NCBI GenBank assembly: GCA_963277665.1
Contig: OY728147.1
Span: 1,264,175,424 to 1,264,239,423 of the forward strand
Source: Viscum album
Taxonomy: Eukaryota > Streptophyta > Magnoliopsida > Santalales > Viscaceae
DNA: 64,000 bases
Direction of reading: 5' to 3'
Shown: piece after piece, positions 1 to 13,136 of the stretch
Numbering within the stretch: position 1 is the first letter of the stretch
How the letters are laid out: each line of letters opens with the position of its first letter
Notes under the pieces: model-generated
What the model was told of the DNA's origin: nothing
Seen by the model: the letters and a program-made list of their open reading frames with translations, nothing else
Databases searched by the model: none
Made by a program: the position numbers and the translations under genes

Positions 1-3000
1 GTTGGAACATAGAACAATAGGTTATTGTTATTCATCCTTGGTATTCCGTCCCAATTCCATGTTCACTAACTCAAAAAAAATTATGACTTACATCAACCAA
101 ATTATAACTATGAATGTTGACATAGATTCCCTATTTTTTCTCCCTCAACCAATATAACCCCCATAATTATTATATGACACATGGAAAAGTGGGGAGACAT
201 AATATATTAAAAAATATATTGATGCATATGCTCATTGAACTATCAACCAGATGAATATACACTTTGTAGGAAATGATCTCTAATCCTCATGAGCCTTGAA
301 AATACCATATTAGTACTCAACACCAAATATGTTTTTGGGTTGTTCTTTGCTTGCCTACACTATTTTCCCTGATCATCAATCACATCCTGAAAATAAGTAT
401 TTAATCATTTTGGAACATAAATATCCTATCAAAAGGCCACTAAGCTAAATAATTGAATGTATGAACTAAAATAACCCAATCTATAGTGGTATAATTTCTC
501 AGTTAAAAGACCCTAAACAACAACAAAAAAAGGTAATACCTAAAATACACTTAAATATAGAGATATATGGTTAGAGATATAATTGTCAAAAAAATATGTG
601 ATATAAGGTATGAGTTAAAATATCCTATTCTACAATGATAGAATGTTTGAGATAAGTGTCCCAAATTTCATAAATATAAGGTGTAAGTTATAAGCCCCAG
701 AAATATAGTGATAGATGTTCTGAGCTAAAAGACCATAAAAAATGGAACAAATATAATTTAATGCAGGAAGGGAAAATCTAGTAAGGCCCACCATATATCA
801 AAATAAATATTTATTATTTTCTCACTATTTATATGTAATTCAAAAACAATAAATCAATCTCCATCTAAGACATGTATATTACCTACTATTTCAATTTGAT
901 GTAAGACAAAAGTCTCAATAAGGCATTTACATTCCACAAAACTAATACACATTCCTTATGGACATTGATCATAATGGGGATTTTATTGATGATTTATAGA
1001 TGAGAACTAGAAAATCCACATGAAAATAAATACCTGGATATGGGGATTTTTTTATCTAAAATGAAACTGCAAAAGAAGGTGTTCAACCAACCATGTATCC
1101 TATGAATCTTAGGAAGAAACTTTGTCACATTACCCATGAATGTTCATGTATATGGTATGGCATTGCGCATAACATGCTGAAGGATCATTCAAATCCCCTT
1201 TGGAAATACTTCTTTTACTTGTGAAGGGTGAAAAGTAATTCATTCATCACATTATGGATTCCAACTGATCAACATAGAGTAATGTGAATTAAAAATCAAC
1301 AGATGATTGATATTCCATAAAAAAATAAATAGAAAATAGAAAGAAAATATCCAAAAGGTGGTAGTCTATTGGGGTTATAAAATCCAGGTGATGTGCTCAG
1401 GCAGTTCAGGAGACACTGAAATCCCCTAAAGAAATGTTTTCTCACTATGTGACGGAAAACTAGCATGTCACCCAATTAATTTAATGGGATTTAGACATGT
1501 CTATATGGTCATGAGGTCCATCCATGGACCTATTGTGAAAATAGATTGGTTTTTCCAGGAGTTTCTAGCACATCAGAACAGGACCCTTCGTTGGCCATGC
1601 AACACATCACCAATGGGTAGAGATTGTGTATTTTATAAACTGAATGAGATATCCAAGACATTGAAAAGTATATAATGAAATAATAGGGGATAGGTGGGAG
1701 CCTCTTGTAGTGGAAAAAATAACACGACATTCATAGATGGTTTTCAAGACAATAGAGGACCATGAAAATTGTCCAGCATGACACAAAAGGGCTTTTTTAT
1801 CCCGGGGGATCACCAGTAATCCTACATAACCCCCTCTCCATGTCAACATGATATTGTGAGGTCTCTATGTAATTCCATATGTGTCTCAATAAGTGTCCTA
1901 ATGAAGACACATAAGATCCTAAAAAATCCATTTAGAATGTATCATGATCCCTTGAAGTCCATCAGACATGTTGACCAGACATTTTGAAAATCCCTTGACA
2001 TGCCCACAAATTTAGAAGTTATTCCATCAAATGGATATAATAATATTAATGAGTCATTGATGGGATAGTCTTATGTTTACTGAATGTCATGTGATTCCCC
2101 TAAAAGGACCTATAGTTGTATCTCATGAAAAACATTAGATCAAAGCCATCCACTCGCTCCATCCATTATTTTCATGATACATGATCTGCAATGAGAAGAA
2201 TAATTGTGGAAAAAGGACAATAATTACTACCCCAATTATAAAAATTCATCTTTGGATCCTTCCACCACATCCCTAATCCATTAGAATATATTCTTGGAAC
2301 ATATGATCTCGAGATCGTAAATGTTTTATACAAGGTAAAATCTAGGTAACCGCCTAACCAGATCATGTGACATGCATTAGAAGATCACGTTATCACTCAA
2401 AGGTCACCCAAAAGAAATATCATTGGGTTATGTGATGTACATCAGGTTTTCTAGATTATTCTATAGTTACATAGTCCATATATCCCACCAAAAATATAAG
2501 GCATCTGTAGTAACCGACTTTTAGTAAGAGTAAAAAACATGAGAGTGTTATAAGAAGAATATATATGTTGATCCATAGGTGCTTCATGTGAAACACCGAA
2601 ATCTTGCAATAGAACTAGGACATGTCACCCAAGTTAAACAAATATCTATTGGTTGTATTTTTGGATCATGTGATTCCACATGAACATGTGAGATAATGTC
2701 ACATGGAACCCATGGGCATACAATCGAAATCATACAATACAATTCAAGCTCACAATCAAATCCTTTTAATGTACCATAGAGATGATGAAAAAAAGAATAT
2801 GGAGACCCCAATACATGTCAGTGGAGTCTCATGAATGAACATAGGGTTTTCAAGTGACTCTCATGATTCCCTCTAGAAAAGATAGCCAGATTTCACAGGA
2901 TAAACTAGAAAAAGTAACCAGATCCTTACATTTCCTCTAGACATTTCTGTTGGATTTTTTTGATGATAGCCGAATAAGCCAGCCATGAAATAAAACACCC

Positions 3001-3399
3001 TCTAGAAATGTCACACTGACTCTCATGACACGATCCAAGAATTTCATTTAGCATTCACGACTACACAAGGTTAACTTAACTAGACCATGGTACAACCAAC
3101 AATAATTTCATTCAAGATCATGTGATGGATTATAGGATTAAGAGGCCAGTTCATAATATTAAATTCAAAAAATTCAGACATAGTCATGAGATAAACCCCA
3201 TATATTCCATCCAAAATATGAGGTTTTACATGGACGAGGAAATGGATCATGTGATTATATTTGGGCATATTAGGAAGACATCCTCTAACATGTAAATAAA
3301 GAAATAAACATTTGTCGAGAAAAAAAGTAGGCCAGGTCTTGAGGGTACGGCCAAACTTGATAAACATTTCTATACATTATAAAGGGTATCCATTGTGTG
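1..3399. other. Decayed intergenic DNA, no gene recognised
   Basis: No open frame here looks like a conserved protein; frames up to about 95 codons occur on both strands but have no motif, overlap one another and are rich in Ile, His, Tyr and Phe, as expected from random AT-rich DNA. The stretch is less AT-rich than 13-33 kb and appears poor in CpG. Weak similarity between about 1,413-1,490 and 2,586-2,650 (both ending near catgtcaccca) suggests old internal duplication. I infer ancient, heavily mutated repeats. Confidence 0.6.
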
Positions 3400-3689
3400 A
3401 AATCACCAATTTAATTGAAATTTGATGATAATTATTCTTTTAATAAATATGATTAGTAGGACACCTTTCTAATAACCAAGCTCCATATTGAAGCACCTTA
3501 AAAGGGATATCTCAGAACATAATTCTTGCATCAATAGGTATTGATACTGATTATTCTCCATCCTTTGTTTCCCACACAGTTCATAGCCCATAGGTGCTTA
3601 TGTAATTCCATTGAAAACTTCATTAATAATATTGAATCCATAGTGTGTATGATAGATAAAAACAATAATACAACTACTTTCATTCTAGG

Positions 3690-3940
3690 TACACATTAGT
3701 GTTTAAGCCCTGATTAGGGACATAATACAAATAACTACATAATAAGGCAACATTATTATGTAATCCCTAGTCAACATCCTAAAATAACTGCCTCCATAAT
3801 AGGGAATCCTCATTTTGTTAGCCCCGATAAGATTCACAATGAGACTACCTACATAATTGGGTAACTTTAGTTCATAAGCCATTTTATGTGGCATAATATG
3901 ATATGCCCACCTATATAAGGGAAACCTCAGTCTGTAAGAT
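3690..3940. repeat. Degenerate tandem repeat, unit about 59 bp, ~4 copies
   Basis: A core resembling 'actacataataagg' recurs near 3,735, 3,793, 3,850 and 3,908, each followed by a 'taatccc/tagcccc/cataagcc'-like segment. Spacing is 57-60 bp. Copies differ at many positions, so the array is old. Confidence 0.45.
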
Positions 3941-4043
3941 TTAATCCACTATACAATGTGAACATTTATTCATACAGTAATGAGGATACATAGGAACAAA
4001 TCATAATGTCCAATCTCGAATGAGAATCTACTTATGTTTATTT

Positions 4044-4305
4044 CCCCCAGGTATATGACATTTCAATCATCAAGACATAATCATTCCCATAGGATGATCA
4101 TTTTACCTCATCCATCAGTGGTCATATAATCCAATTTAAATATGGGAACTCGTATTACTATAATAATAAGGACAAGTATAAAATAATACTATGGAATGAT
4201 ATAATGAGGGAATACACTTCAGTGTAATTCTCCTCATGTATTTGACATTTCAACCATTGAGGCCTAATCATTCCCAGGGGTTGATCATTCTACCTCATCC
4301 AACAG
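4044..4305. repeat. Direct repeat pair, ~75 bp each, 186 bp apart
   Basis: Copy one (4,044-4,119) and copy two (4,230-4,305) align nearly without gaps: each has 'gacatttcaa-cat', then 'taatcattccca', 'gatcatt-tacctcatcca' and 'cagt'. Similarity looks like about 80%. It is a clear local duplication of unknown function. Confidence 0.65.
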
Positions 4306-4750
4306 TATACTAGGAAGCAAACTAAACTATGATGACTCGAATTCATATTATAATCCAGATATCTAAGATTACTTCCTAAGTCCTAAGATCTATATTAACA
4401 TCCCATGGAATTTCCCAGAACATAAGTCCCACATCGATGTGTAGTGAGACAAATTACTTATTATCCATTGCTTATCACACTTTGCATGGATAACATGAGC
4501 ATATATAATTTCAATGTCCATATCATTCAAATCATGAATCTAAACGGAGAATGACATATTTAGTGTGTAATCCCCAATGAGTGGAATGATATGATTACCT
4601 TTAAATAAGGTAATCTACCATTGGGGAAGTCCCAAGGGTTTGAATGAACTATGATAACGCTGAATTATTGCATAATCAGGATATATTATTTTCTCCTCAA
4701 GACTCAATCTTAAATACCTAATTCCTAATGGCGCACACAAATTTCATTTC

Positions 4751-6714
4751 CACAAGAAGTTAATATTCATGTTTTAAGAAAACTATGTGGGTTTTCAGTC
4801 CTTCTATAGATGGGATATGTAGGATTACTCAAAATAGATCTATCTAATCATTGACCTATTAAATGCTTCCATGTATGGTAAAAAATTCTAAATTTACAAC
4901 TATGCAAATTTAACATATAAACATATAAAAATTAGTCAGAATGGGTGAATATCATTGAAAACATATATATGGATTCATGAAATGAATATCATTAATTAAT
5001 GAAAGAGATTGAAACTATAGTAATTTTATGAGGGTAACAAGTTTTATATTGGGATTCTATGAGAGGGTTATCCTAAGGTCATTTTGGTAGGGTAACGAAT
5101 CATGTACCATGATTAAATTGGGATTTTCGAGCATATCATAAATCAATTAGAGCGTCCCAAATTATGAAAAAAAATCCTCCCAAAGGGGTTTCATGATCCT
5201 GACCTCTTATATTCTTGACCAGTGTGTGTTCCTAAGAATCAATTCATCTAAAACCCCATGTGACCACCTACCTTTAGAAAGCAATAATGTACCCAGTTAT
5301 GGATTTGTAAACCGTTCAGAGTTTCCTTTAATAATGATAATGGTGAACCGACTTTACAGATTGTGTAATAAATTGATGTTCTCCAATTTATCCACTGTTC
5401 CAAACCATATTCACTTCAATCATCATATTTTTCATCAAAATATTCACCCATGGACTTCTCATTTATATTGCCATTGGACAATTACTATTATCCCATAATG
5501 TATTCAACATTTCTATGTACATCCCCCCTTTTCACTCAAATTAATCACTTTTGTATTGTGGGGTTATAGTTTTAAATTTTCGAGGATACTTCAAGATCAA
5601 TCTATTTCATGATTCATTTTAGTTATATGAACAATGCACATAATAGTATTTTTTGAGGGATTGATATTAATTGAAGGATTCATGTGGTTAATCTTTATAT
5701 GTTGGATCTAGGGTGGTGGTGAGTGGTTACAAGGGAATATGTGAGGCACCTCAAGCATTATTCAGATTTCTAGATATTGATTTCCTTCCACTAGAAAACT
5801 AGGATTGAGGTCTAAAAACAGACCCCATTGATTTTAGGTAGTCTAAAAAGTGAGATTTTTGATAGATAAGGTGGATCTGTGAACTATATAGAGGAATTCT
5901 AGAATTAATAGAATTTTTTATGACAAAATGTGGATCATAGAATAAACAATTTCATGTAGTATGGGACCATGTGGTGGATATATTTTTTCGAGTTAGGGAT
6001 CACATGCCTTTGGCCAGGAACACATAATGTGTGCTCCAACCCGAGTCTTCATGTCATGTTACCAACTGCACATGACAATGTAACCATGTAAGAGGATACA
6101 TTATGAACTTCACGAGTATACAAGATCATGTGAAACTAGGTACATTCCATTGTATGAGTGAATAAATTGATGTGAACATATATTAAAAATAGTACATAGT
6201 CATAGTCTAAAATACAAATGAATTCCCAAGAGCACATGGGATAGCCCTATGTGGTAGACACATGTTATGAAAAATTTTTACATTTCATTTATTTTGACAT
6301 TTTTTCATATTTTCATTCTAGGAGAGACCATTACTAGGTAATGAGGTGAGGTCACACATCTTCTAACCCCTTAAACATGATTTTTCTTTTCCCACTTACA
6401 TCTAAATTACATATATCAATCTTCTAGAAACATATATTATCCCATGATTAGTGTATCCCAAGTATTTATCCATGGAGAATATGATGGTATCATCTCTAGA
6501 GTATTTTGAGATATAATGTGAGGTGATGAGAGAATTAATCTTTAAATAGAGATGTTGGTCATGTAACAATGATAAATAAAGATTATAAATGATTGGAAGT
6601 GGTTGGAAAACCCCCTTTTGCATGAGGTTGCAGACCACCAGACACATTCCATAGATTGAGTCGTATAACTTGATGCAATAGGGTGCACAACCACTACTAT
6701 ATATTCTCCCCTAG
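4751..6714. other. No recognisable feature
   Basis: AT-rich, non-repetitive to the eye. The longest frame, 5,193-5,498 on the plus strand (101 codons), has no motif, no recognisable homology and no regulatory context; I treat it as chance. Confidence 0.55.
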
Positions 6715-6965
6715 ACTATAATGTACTATATAATGGTTCAGGTCCTCTATCTAATGAATTTTACCCTTATGGGAATGGGGTACGGTTTATGTACCTACCT
6801 AGTAAGTGGAACCCATAAATTCACCATGGAATGAGTCCTCTATATGCTATGCGGCACCCCCCAAATTCACTATAGATATAGTACCCTATAAACTAAGTGG
6901 AACCCCCTTATAGACCAATAGTAAGAGTCATATACCATCTGAGTGGAACCAAATATTGAATTAGG
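6715..6965. repeat. Degenerate tandem repeat, unit ~45-55 bp, ~4-5 copies
   Basis: The string gtggaacc(c), or a variant such as gcggcacccc, recurs near 6,807, 6,851, 6,898 and 6,944. Each copy is preceded by 'ctata/ctaccta'-like sequence and followed by 'ataaattcac'-like sequence. Copies are strongly diverged. No function is evident. Confidence 0.45.
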
Positions 6966-9900
6966 GAACTTTTCCTTTGTGGATATTGTTCACCCTCGGG
7001 ATAGAGATGTACCTTTGGTGTTGTAGGAAAACTCGTCATATAGGGATTCGATATAGAGATGTAGACCTCCTTTATCCCTCATATGGAGTTTTTATGATTT
7101 TATATATATATTGGTATTTCTTTACCTCATGATTTAGGTTCATATGATATATTATTTATCCTTATATTTATTCCTTGTTGGTTTCAAGGCAAGATAATAA
7201 AACTGTATATACTAACAACTTCATAGGAATTTTATGGACATTGTAAGTCTTACAAATATAATAGGTTGTCCAATAGTAGGATCATTGGAGGGTAGATATA
7301 CTCAATTTTATAGGCCAGATAGGGTGGATGGTCTTATATATCTGAGGGAATGATGTATGATTTTTCATTAATTCTAGTTACAATCACATTCGGACTTCAT
7401 TTCTAGTTGGGCGTCTATTTTCGTCCATTATACTTTTTTTATTCTATTTTACATTTATTTATTTCCTAGAGTTTTTTTCTTGTATATTTTTACTCTAGAT
7501 GTTAAACCCCATATTATTATTACTCTACCCATTTTTATAGAGACATATTGTGGTCTTCATACATGTACTATTGGAAAAGCCTCTAATTTTAGAAAAACAT
7601 ACTCAATTATTCTCGAAAACCATTTTCATATTTGTAGAGTTCTTGGTGTTGTCACACCTAGATATCTGCGAACAACGCAGGACCAAGTGGGTTGGTTTGT
7701 GATAGAGTTGTATCAGATCAGTTCATTCTTAGGATAGATGTTTGGATTTTATAGTTTGTGAGGATTGGAAGAAACTTATAACAATATTTTTGGAGTGTAT
7801 TGAGTGTGTATTTCAATATAGGAATCCTAGTTTTGGTGCATATATGAATGTATTGAAATAGTAGAAAAACTTATTTCCTACTTCTCAGCTCATCATATTA
7901 AAACATAGGTTGGAATGTACATTGGTACATGAATCATATAGGATTGCGTATTTTGTGTGTCACTCTTGAGTAATATCACCATATATATTAATATATATAT
8001 TTATATATGAATATATATCTGTGATATGTGATTATTATATTCAATATACCTATGAGAAGACAACCATCGATGTTACTGATATTGGATATTGATAATGATC
8101 TTATGAATGATGAAGCCTCAGTTATGGGTCATTAAAAACAGGTGTTTCCTCAAGGTTGGTATGGATAATTATTCCCACAAATCGAGAAATTTTTTATGCC
8201 TATATATCCAATTGATGATTCCCAAAGGTATAATTTACTCTTCCATATTCAATGTTAGATATAATAGAGGTTCCATGATGAGCCAAATTCCATGGTTGTG
8301 GAAGAAGGGCTTGAGTAGATGATCTTTATTTTTATGATTATGTGAACGCTGACTCACTAGATTGTTCATCTAGTAGAAAATAATTTTGATGGAGCCACTG
8401 GGAAATAGAGGAGTGCTGTCATGAGAACCCATTATAAGACAACATTCTCACAATACATCTTTCAGTGGATACATTGAGTAGAGAATTACCCATCATGCTT
8501 GCTCTCAATTTAGACACATGGGCTTATTCACCAATAGATGGGTCATATTCTTAGTACTAAGAATTCCACAAGGTTCACCTAACAATCACATTACTCCATG
8601 GAAATGATTTGGCTTCTTTATTTCTAGGTTTGGAATATTTAGCAGGGTCCCTATAAAGACATCCATTAATGTGTTGTCCCCTTATGCATTCCCATCTATG
8701 TTGGAGTGCAAGAGTGGAATAGGGTGACAAGGGGATTCCTATAATAGGGATTTGAGGACACTAGAAATGGTTATGTCACTCATGTGGATGAGTTGTCTGT
8801 ATCGGCTAGCAAGCGTGAGTCTGTAGGTTCACATTACTGGATACCCACTCAAGGATGGAATAAGTCATATGAAAAAACAACACATGATTCACACAGATGT
8901 TCTGGTCATCCTATGGAGGGATGATGAAATTATTATGATATGGATGGTTACATGGATTGTGATTCAAGAAATGTTGAGTTGAAGATGGGAGACATGTAGG
9001 ATATGGATAGCCATGATAGAGGATGTGTAATGATCAGGGATCTCCCATGTGTTTTCAAGGAAACCCCATGGGTGTGTACTAGAATTGGATTTGGATTAGC
9101 TCTGAATTGAGGATCTATTAGTGGAGGATAATTCTACAAACTACTACCAACACCACTACCATGTGGCCCACACTATACATTGAGTGCTTGAAGTCATGGC
9201 CATAGAATGTTTTCAGCTATGGAGGAAAAGGATTGGTGTACATATGAGATGATCCGAGGTATAATATATGTTACTTAGAACATTTCTCTTATTTTAGTAG
9301 ACATAGGACTATGTTAATAATTCATCTCCATATACATTTTTTAGAGACATAGATTCTCGATGAGGCTTTATCCCATCAACTTTTTTCATATGTTCTAACT
9401 AGGTCAAATCCTTAAATATCACATATCTACTAGTTGTACTAGATATGTCTTATTGGATATATTGTATCTTCGGACCTCCTAGTTGTCATGATATAACCAT
9501 CTGACATGAATTCGGTTATGGGATGGTCATCCATGGTTCAAGACTAGATTATTTTTCCTCACAGGTGAGTTAGATAGAATAATACAAAGTAGATGCGATT
9601 CTTAATTTCAATCAAGATAGTTATCATGATTGAGAGAGTGGATATTTTGGGTTGGATGATGAAACCCATCACCCAACATTTTCTGAGTTTTCCTATAAAA
9701 AGAAGGTTTTTCATAATATAAAATTAAGGAATAATGGTAATTTATGATGATGAATGATAATGTTCTATAATTTTTATGTATTATTGGATAAAATCATCAG
9801 TTATACAATTAATATTTTTCAAGGATGAGGAATATGAGATCAGGATCTTCATTGAGTACCAATAATATTTGGAGGCATACATGTTTATTTACAATGTCAT

Positions 9901-10654
9901 GGATAATAATCAATAACTCATCCCATTCCCCATTCAAGAAACATGATGGATCCTATGTTTTAAGGTCAATAACATAAACCAATAGGCCTATGAATGATCA
10001 CTTAATTTGAAATATAACATTCTATACGACCAAAAGTGAACATTCCAACACATTTTTCATAATTTATACTATTGGAGGTCACATAGTAGATCTTATCATC
10101 TACTATTCTATAAAGCATATAAGTGTATCAACTCATGAATATTCTCAAAAGATTTCAAATAAATATAATTGTTATGTAATTTTGTAAAAAAATCCTTAAT
10201 GATACTCAAATCCTATAAATCCTAATATAGACATGATGACGATAAAAGGATGTGATGTTGGGAAAAGAATTCATGAAATGTTTCACGAATATTAAAATTA
10301 TAATTAATAGAGAGGAGATAGTTTCCACACATGAGGATTAAATATTGAATCAAACATCATATCTCTAATCATTTGACAATAAATAACAAATTTTTTACTT
10401 GAGGGGGATGGGGTTTTGGATTTATTGAGTGCAATCATTTTGCTAAATTTTTTTCCTCTATCCATTGTAGCCTACTATAATTCTTTACTGATGGCCCATA
10501 AATACCTATGTTATTGAGCTGAGCATATTCACATATCCTTCTATAAATTAATTAATCAAATATTTTTTTTATTTTATTCATAAATGAGAAATTATTTAAT
10601 GATATTTAATATTTTTAGATTTCATTTTGTTCTCCTCTGATAAATTCATTTTCT
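6966..10654. other. Decayed DNA with one AT microsatellite
   Basis: No protein family was recognised. An imperfect (AT)n stretch lies at about 7,979-8,035. Around 8,800-9,250 the plus strand has several medium open stretches with a more protein-like composition, which may be very old transposon coding sequence, but no diagnostic motif is left. Confidence 0.5.
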
Positions 10655-11012
10655 ATTCTCAATAGGGTTAATATATATGACACCTAGAGATTCTTCATTA
10701 TTGTGATAGTTATTTGTGTGAATAGACCTCTCTTATTAGAGCTATCTTCCCTAAAAAATTCAATCATATTCATGTTCTTATTTATTATTTAATAAATCTA
10801 ATTATGAAAAAATAACTTTTTGTGGGTAGTGAAATAATATTTCTTTCTTATAGAGAGAGAAGAGAGTGATAAAAGCTAATAATGATTTAATAGGTACGAA
10901 TCAGAATATTAATATTTTGGAGAATTTTCATTAATGTGAACCAATGGAATCACGACACTATTTTAATAGTTCAACCGCATAATATAAATGTAATGAACAC
11001 ACCCATAACACT
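10655..11012. repeat. Unnamed interspersed repeat, copy A
   Basis: This shares ordered blocks with 21,555-21,933: 'attctcaa' then 'cacctagag-ttc-tca', 'tagag-tatct', and at the far end 'atgaac-cacccataacact'. The offsets of the first and last blocks agree within about 16 bp (10,904 and 10,920), so this is one repeat with indels and not chance words. Read on the minus strand, the last block begins TGTTATGGGTG, which would fit an LTR start, but no partner terminus is seen. Confidence 0.4.
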
Positions 11013-12189
11013 ACCCTCTATCTATACATCCTGACATCCACTAGTGATAAGTTAAATTTTCTTCGAATATTATATTTGGGAAGCCCTATAAAAATTCATT
11101 CTCCAATCTTGTTATATTAATAGGGACGCCTATGTGCTTTACTTAAATGGTTTTATTTAAAAAAATATTTCAATGAATGACCATATCCAATTCAGCTCAC
11201 TAGATTATTTTGATCAAAATGTTAAAAAATTATACTAGAATGAAATTAGACATTAAAAATCAATGAAATAGAGGAATGAAAGTCTAACACTATTCCATTA
11301 TAAACATATACATCATATTCTACCTCTTCCATGAGAATCATTTTATGTAGGTAAAATATGGAATAAAATCACTCATAATTCAATAAGAATTTAAGGGTGT
11401 TATATGCACCCTATTCAATCCATGGTAACCTACGTCAATAATCTATTCATAAATAATATTGTGATCTTAAAATTAGAATGATAGGTTTACTAATAACATT
11501 TATTAGATAGTAAAAGATCCCAAAATACAAATGATTGAAATTTGATACTTAATCAATTGATTTATACCTATATGATTGACCACAAATAAAATTATCCGGA
11601 TAGCCTTCCCCTTATCTCTTGAAGGATTGTCCGTAGAGTTTCTCTACTACTACTGATCAATAGATTTCACCACATTCAAAACGATATAGAAGGTTTTCCT
11701 CGAGAAATAATTTCCAATAATATGTATTAAATTGTTAAAGATAGATATTTATTGAATTAATTAATCATTTTTTTAAAATCACAGTGTGTTATAGAATTGA
11801 TTCAAGTTTCTTACAATATCATTCACATATAATAACTTCAAATACCATCATTATTTTTTATCTAAAATGATTGATTGAGTGTGACTAGAAACTATAAGAC
11901 GATTCCCCTATAGGAGAACTAATAGAAAACATTTATGTTTATGTCTAAAAACAACTTGATATGAACTCCAAAAATTCCCAATAATTTTGTTCAAGTAATA
12001 AAATAAGAGGAGTATAATATGTAAAAATTTCTAACTCATAAATAATTTAAAATAAAGAATATGAACTAACATATCTAATTAGAATATATTTGTGAATAAT
12101 ATATAAGAAAAAGAACATACTACACCTCCCCATGTATACTAACCATATAACTCCTTGGAGAAGTACACCAATGGAAACCCAAATGTGCA
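11013..12189. other. No recognisable feature
   Basis: AT-rich, no coding signal and no clear repeat boundary. Short strings such as 'aataacatttattag' recur here and near 14,270, which may reflect further old repeat copies. Confidence 0.5.
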
Positions 12190-13136
12190 ATAGGGTTGTG
12201 AGGTGATGAAGATGATGTCTCTCCTAGATCATGTCGCTACGAGGCCGATTCCATCGCGACCTTCAGCCCCTAGATCCCATGTGTGTGGTGTGCAAATTCA
12301 CCCAAAGAAAGCAACCTCACTACCAATTGGCCTAATAGACTCGCCCTCCCGGTTCATTGTGACACATCCAGAGACATATCCAGTCTGTTTCATTATGTTT
12401 ATGTTTCTTTCCATCCCATTTTGACATCAATTCGGCACCCTACCATTCATAGAATTATCCTACTAGTTTGTGGGAATCCATGGTGCAAAACATTCACCGG
12501 CGCATACATAGCCAAAGTCGGTTTGACCTGGGGTCAATTTGTGATGATGAGCATTGTTGTGGTTTCTTCATTTGTATTGTTCCATGTTCTATTTGTTTCC
12601 TCTAACATTTCATCATGATCTATCATGAATGACTCCAATTTGGTCGTGCGTGATATATTTCATGATGTTTTGGATGGTGTTGGTGAATTTGGTGAATATA
12701 GAACCATTCAAATGTTTTTTGGTTGGTTTCTTTGACCATGGTGGCATAATGATCTCATGGTTCCTTGTTGCAGAGCTCTGTTGATAAAGTCCTTACCATC
12801 GATCATCCTCCTTTGAAGGCTTCTGTGCAGATTTTCTTCTAGTTTACTGTGTGCTTTGTGTTGTTTGTGTTTCTTTGGGCTGGTCTGACTCATTTCTCCA
12901 ATGGTGGATTCCCTTGGACATGTTGAATTCTCTTTTTTTGTTTGGGTTGGTGTGGATTGTGTCTGAAATTGTGGATCCCCTTGGACACATTATCTCATTT
13001 TTTTTCTCTTGTTTGGTTATCAGTTAACCAAAAGGTGTTCTTAAAAATAAAAAAATTGAATTTTCAGTCAGTTAGTTGTGAGGGGACATTTAATGTACAT
13101 GGTAATGGAAACAAAAAATCCGTCCATGAATTATAG
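12190..13136. pseudogene. Unidentified gene-like fragment
   Basis: This island stands out by higher GC and retained CpG (for example gtcgctacgaggccg near 12,230) in otherwise CpG-poor DNA. On the plus strand two overlapping frames (12,203-12,424 and 12,283-12,618) sit in different phases; the second ends in a hydrophobic stretch that could be one membrane segment (about residues 72-111). Further on, about 12,629-12,730 reads 'VLDGVGEFGEYRTIQMFFGW' on the plus strand, faintly like the start of plant organic cation/carnitine transporters of the major facilitator family; this is a weak guess. The minus strand at 12,708-12,893 also has a polar, protein-like 61-codon frame. A plausible intron acceptor (ttccttgttgcag) ends at 12,773. 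Best reading: a broken gene fragment of unknown identity, possibly carried in by a transposon. Confidence 0.3.
12904..13017. repeat. 67-bp tandem duplication, two copies
   Basis: 'gtggattcccttggacatgt' at 12,904 and 'gtggatccccttggacacat' at 12,971 begin two similar segments, both running into a T-rich tract and 'tttgg'. Local duplication inside the gene-like fragment. Confidence 0.6.

Larger units (their letters stand above)
3505..4545. repeat. Diverged direct repeat pair (~3,505-3,640 and ~4,410-4,545)
   Basis: Both copies start with a variant of 'at-tc-cagaacataa', continue through a similar 'catc-at--gta' segment and then share about 100 bp of weaker similarity. The offset is about 910 bp. 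The second copy contains cccacatcgatgtg, a string of a kind seen in plant retroelement termini, but no element boundary could be set. Confidence 0.4.
3400..4750. repeat. Region of degenerate tandem and direct duplications
   Basis: Several overlapping, diverged repeats can be seen by eye: a short tandem array at about 3,690-3,940, a pair of about 75-bp direct repeats 186 bp apart, and a longer pair about 910 bp apart. No protein or known element is recognised. It may be an eroded satellite-like region or the repeated noncoding part of an old retroelement. Confidence 0.5.

Noticed and set aside
3080..3367. 95-codon minus-strand frame
   Set aside because: No domain or context; composition like random sequence.
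5193..5498. 101-codon plus-strand frame
   Set aside because: No motif, no homology recognised, composition typical of chance AT-rich frames.
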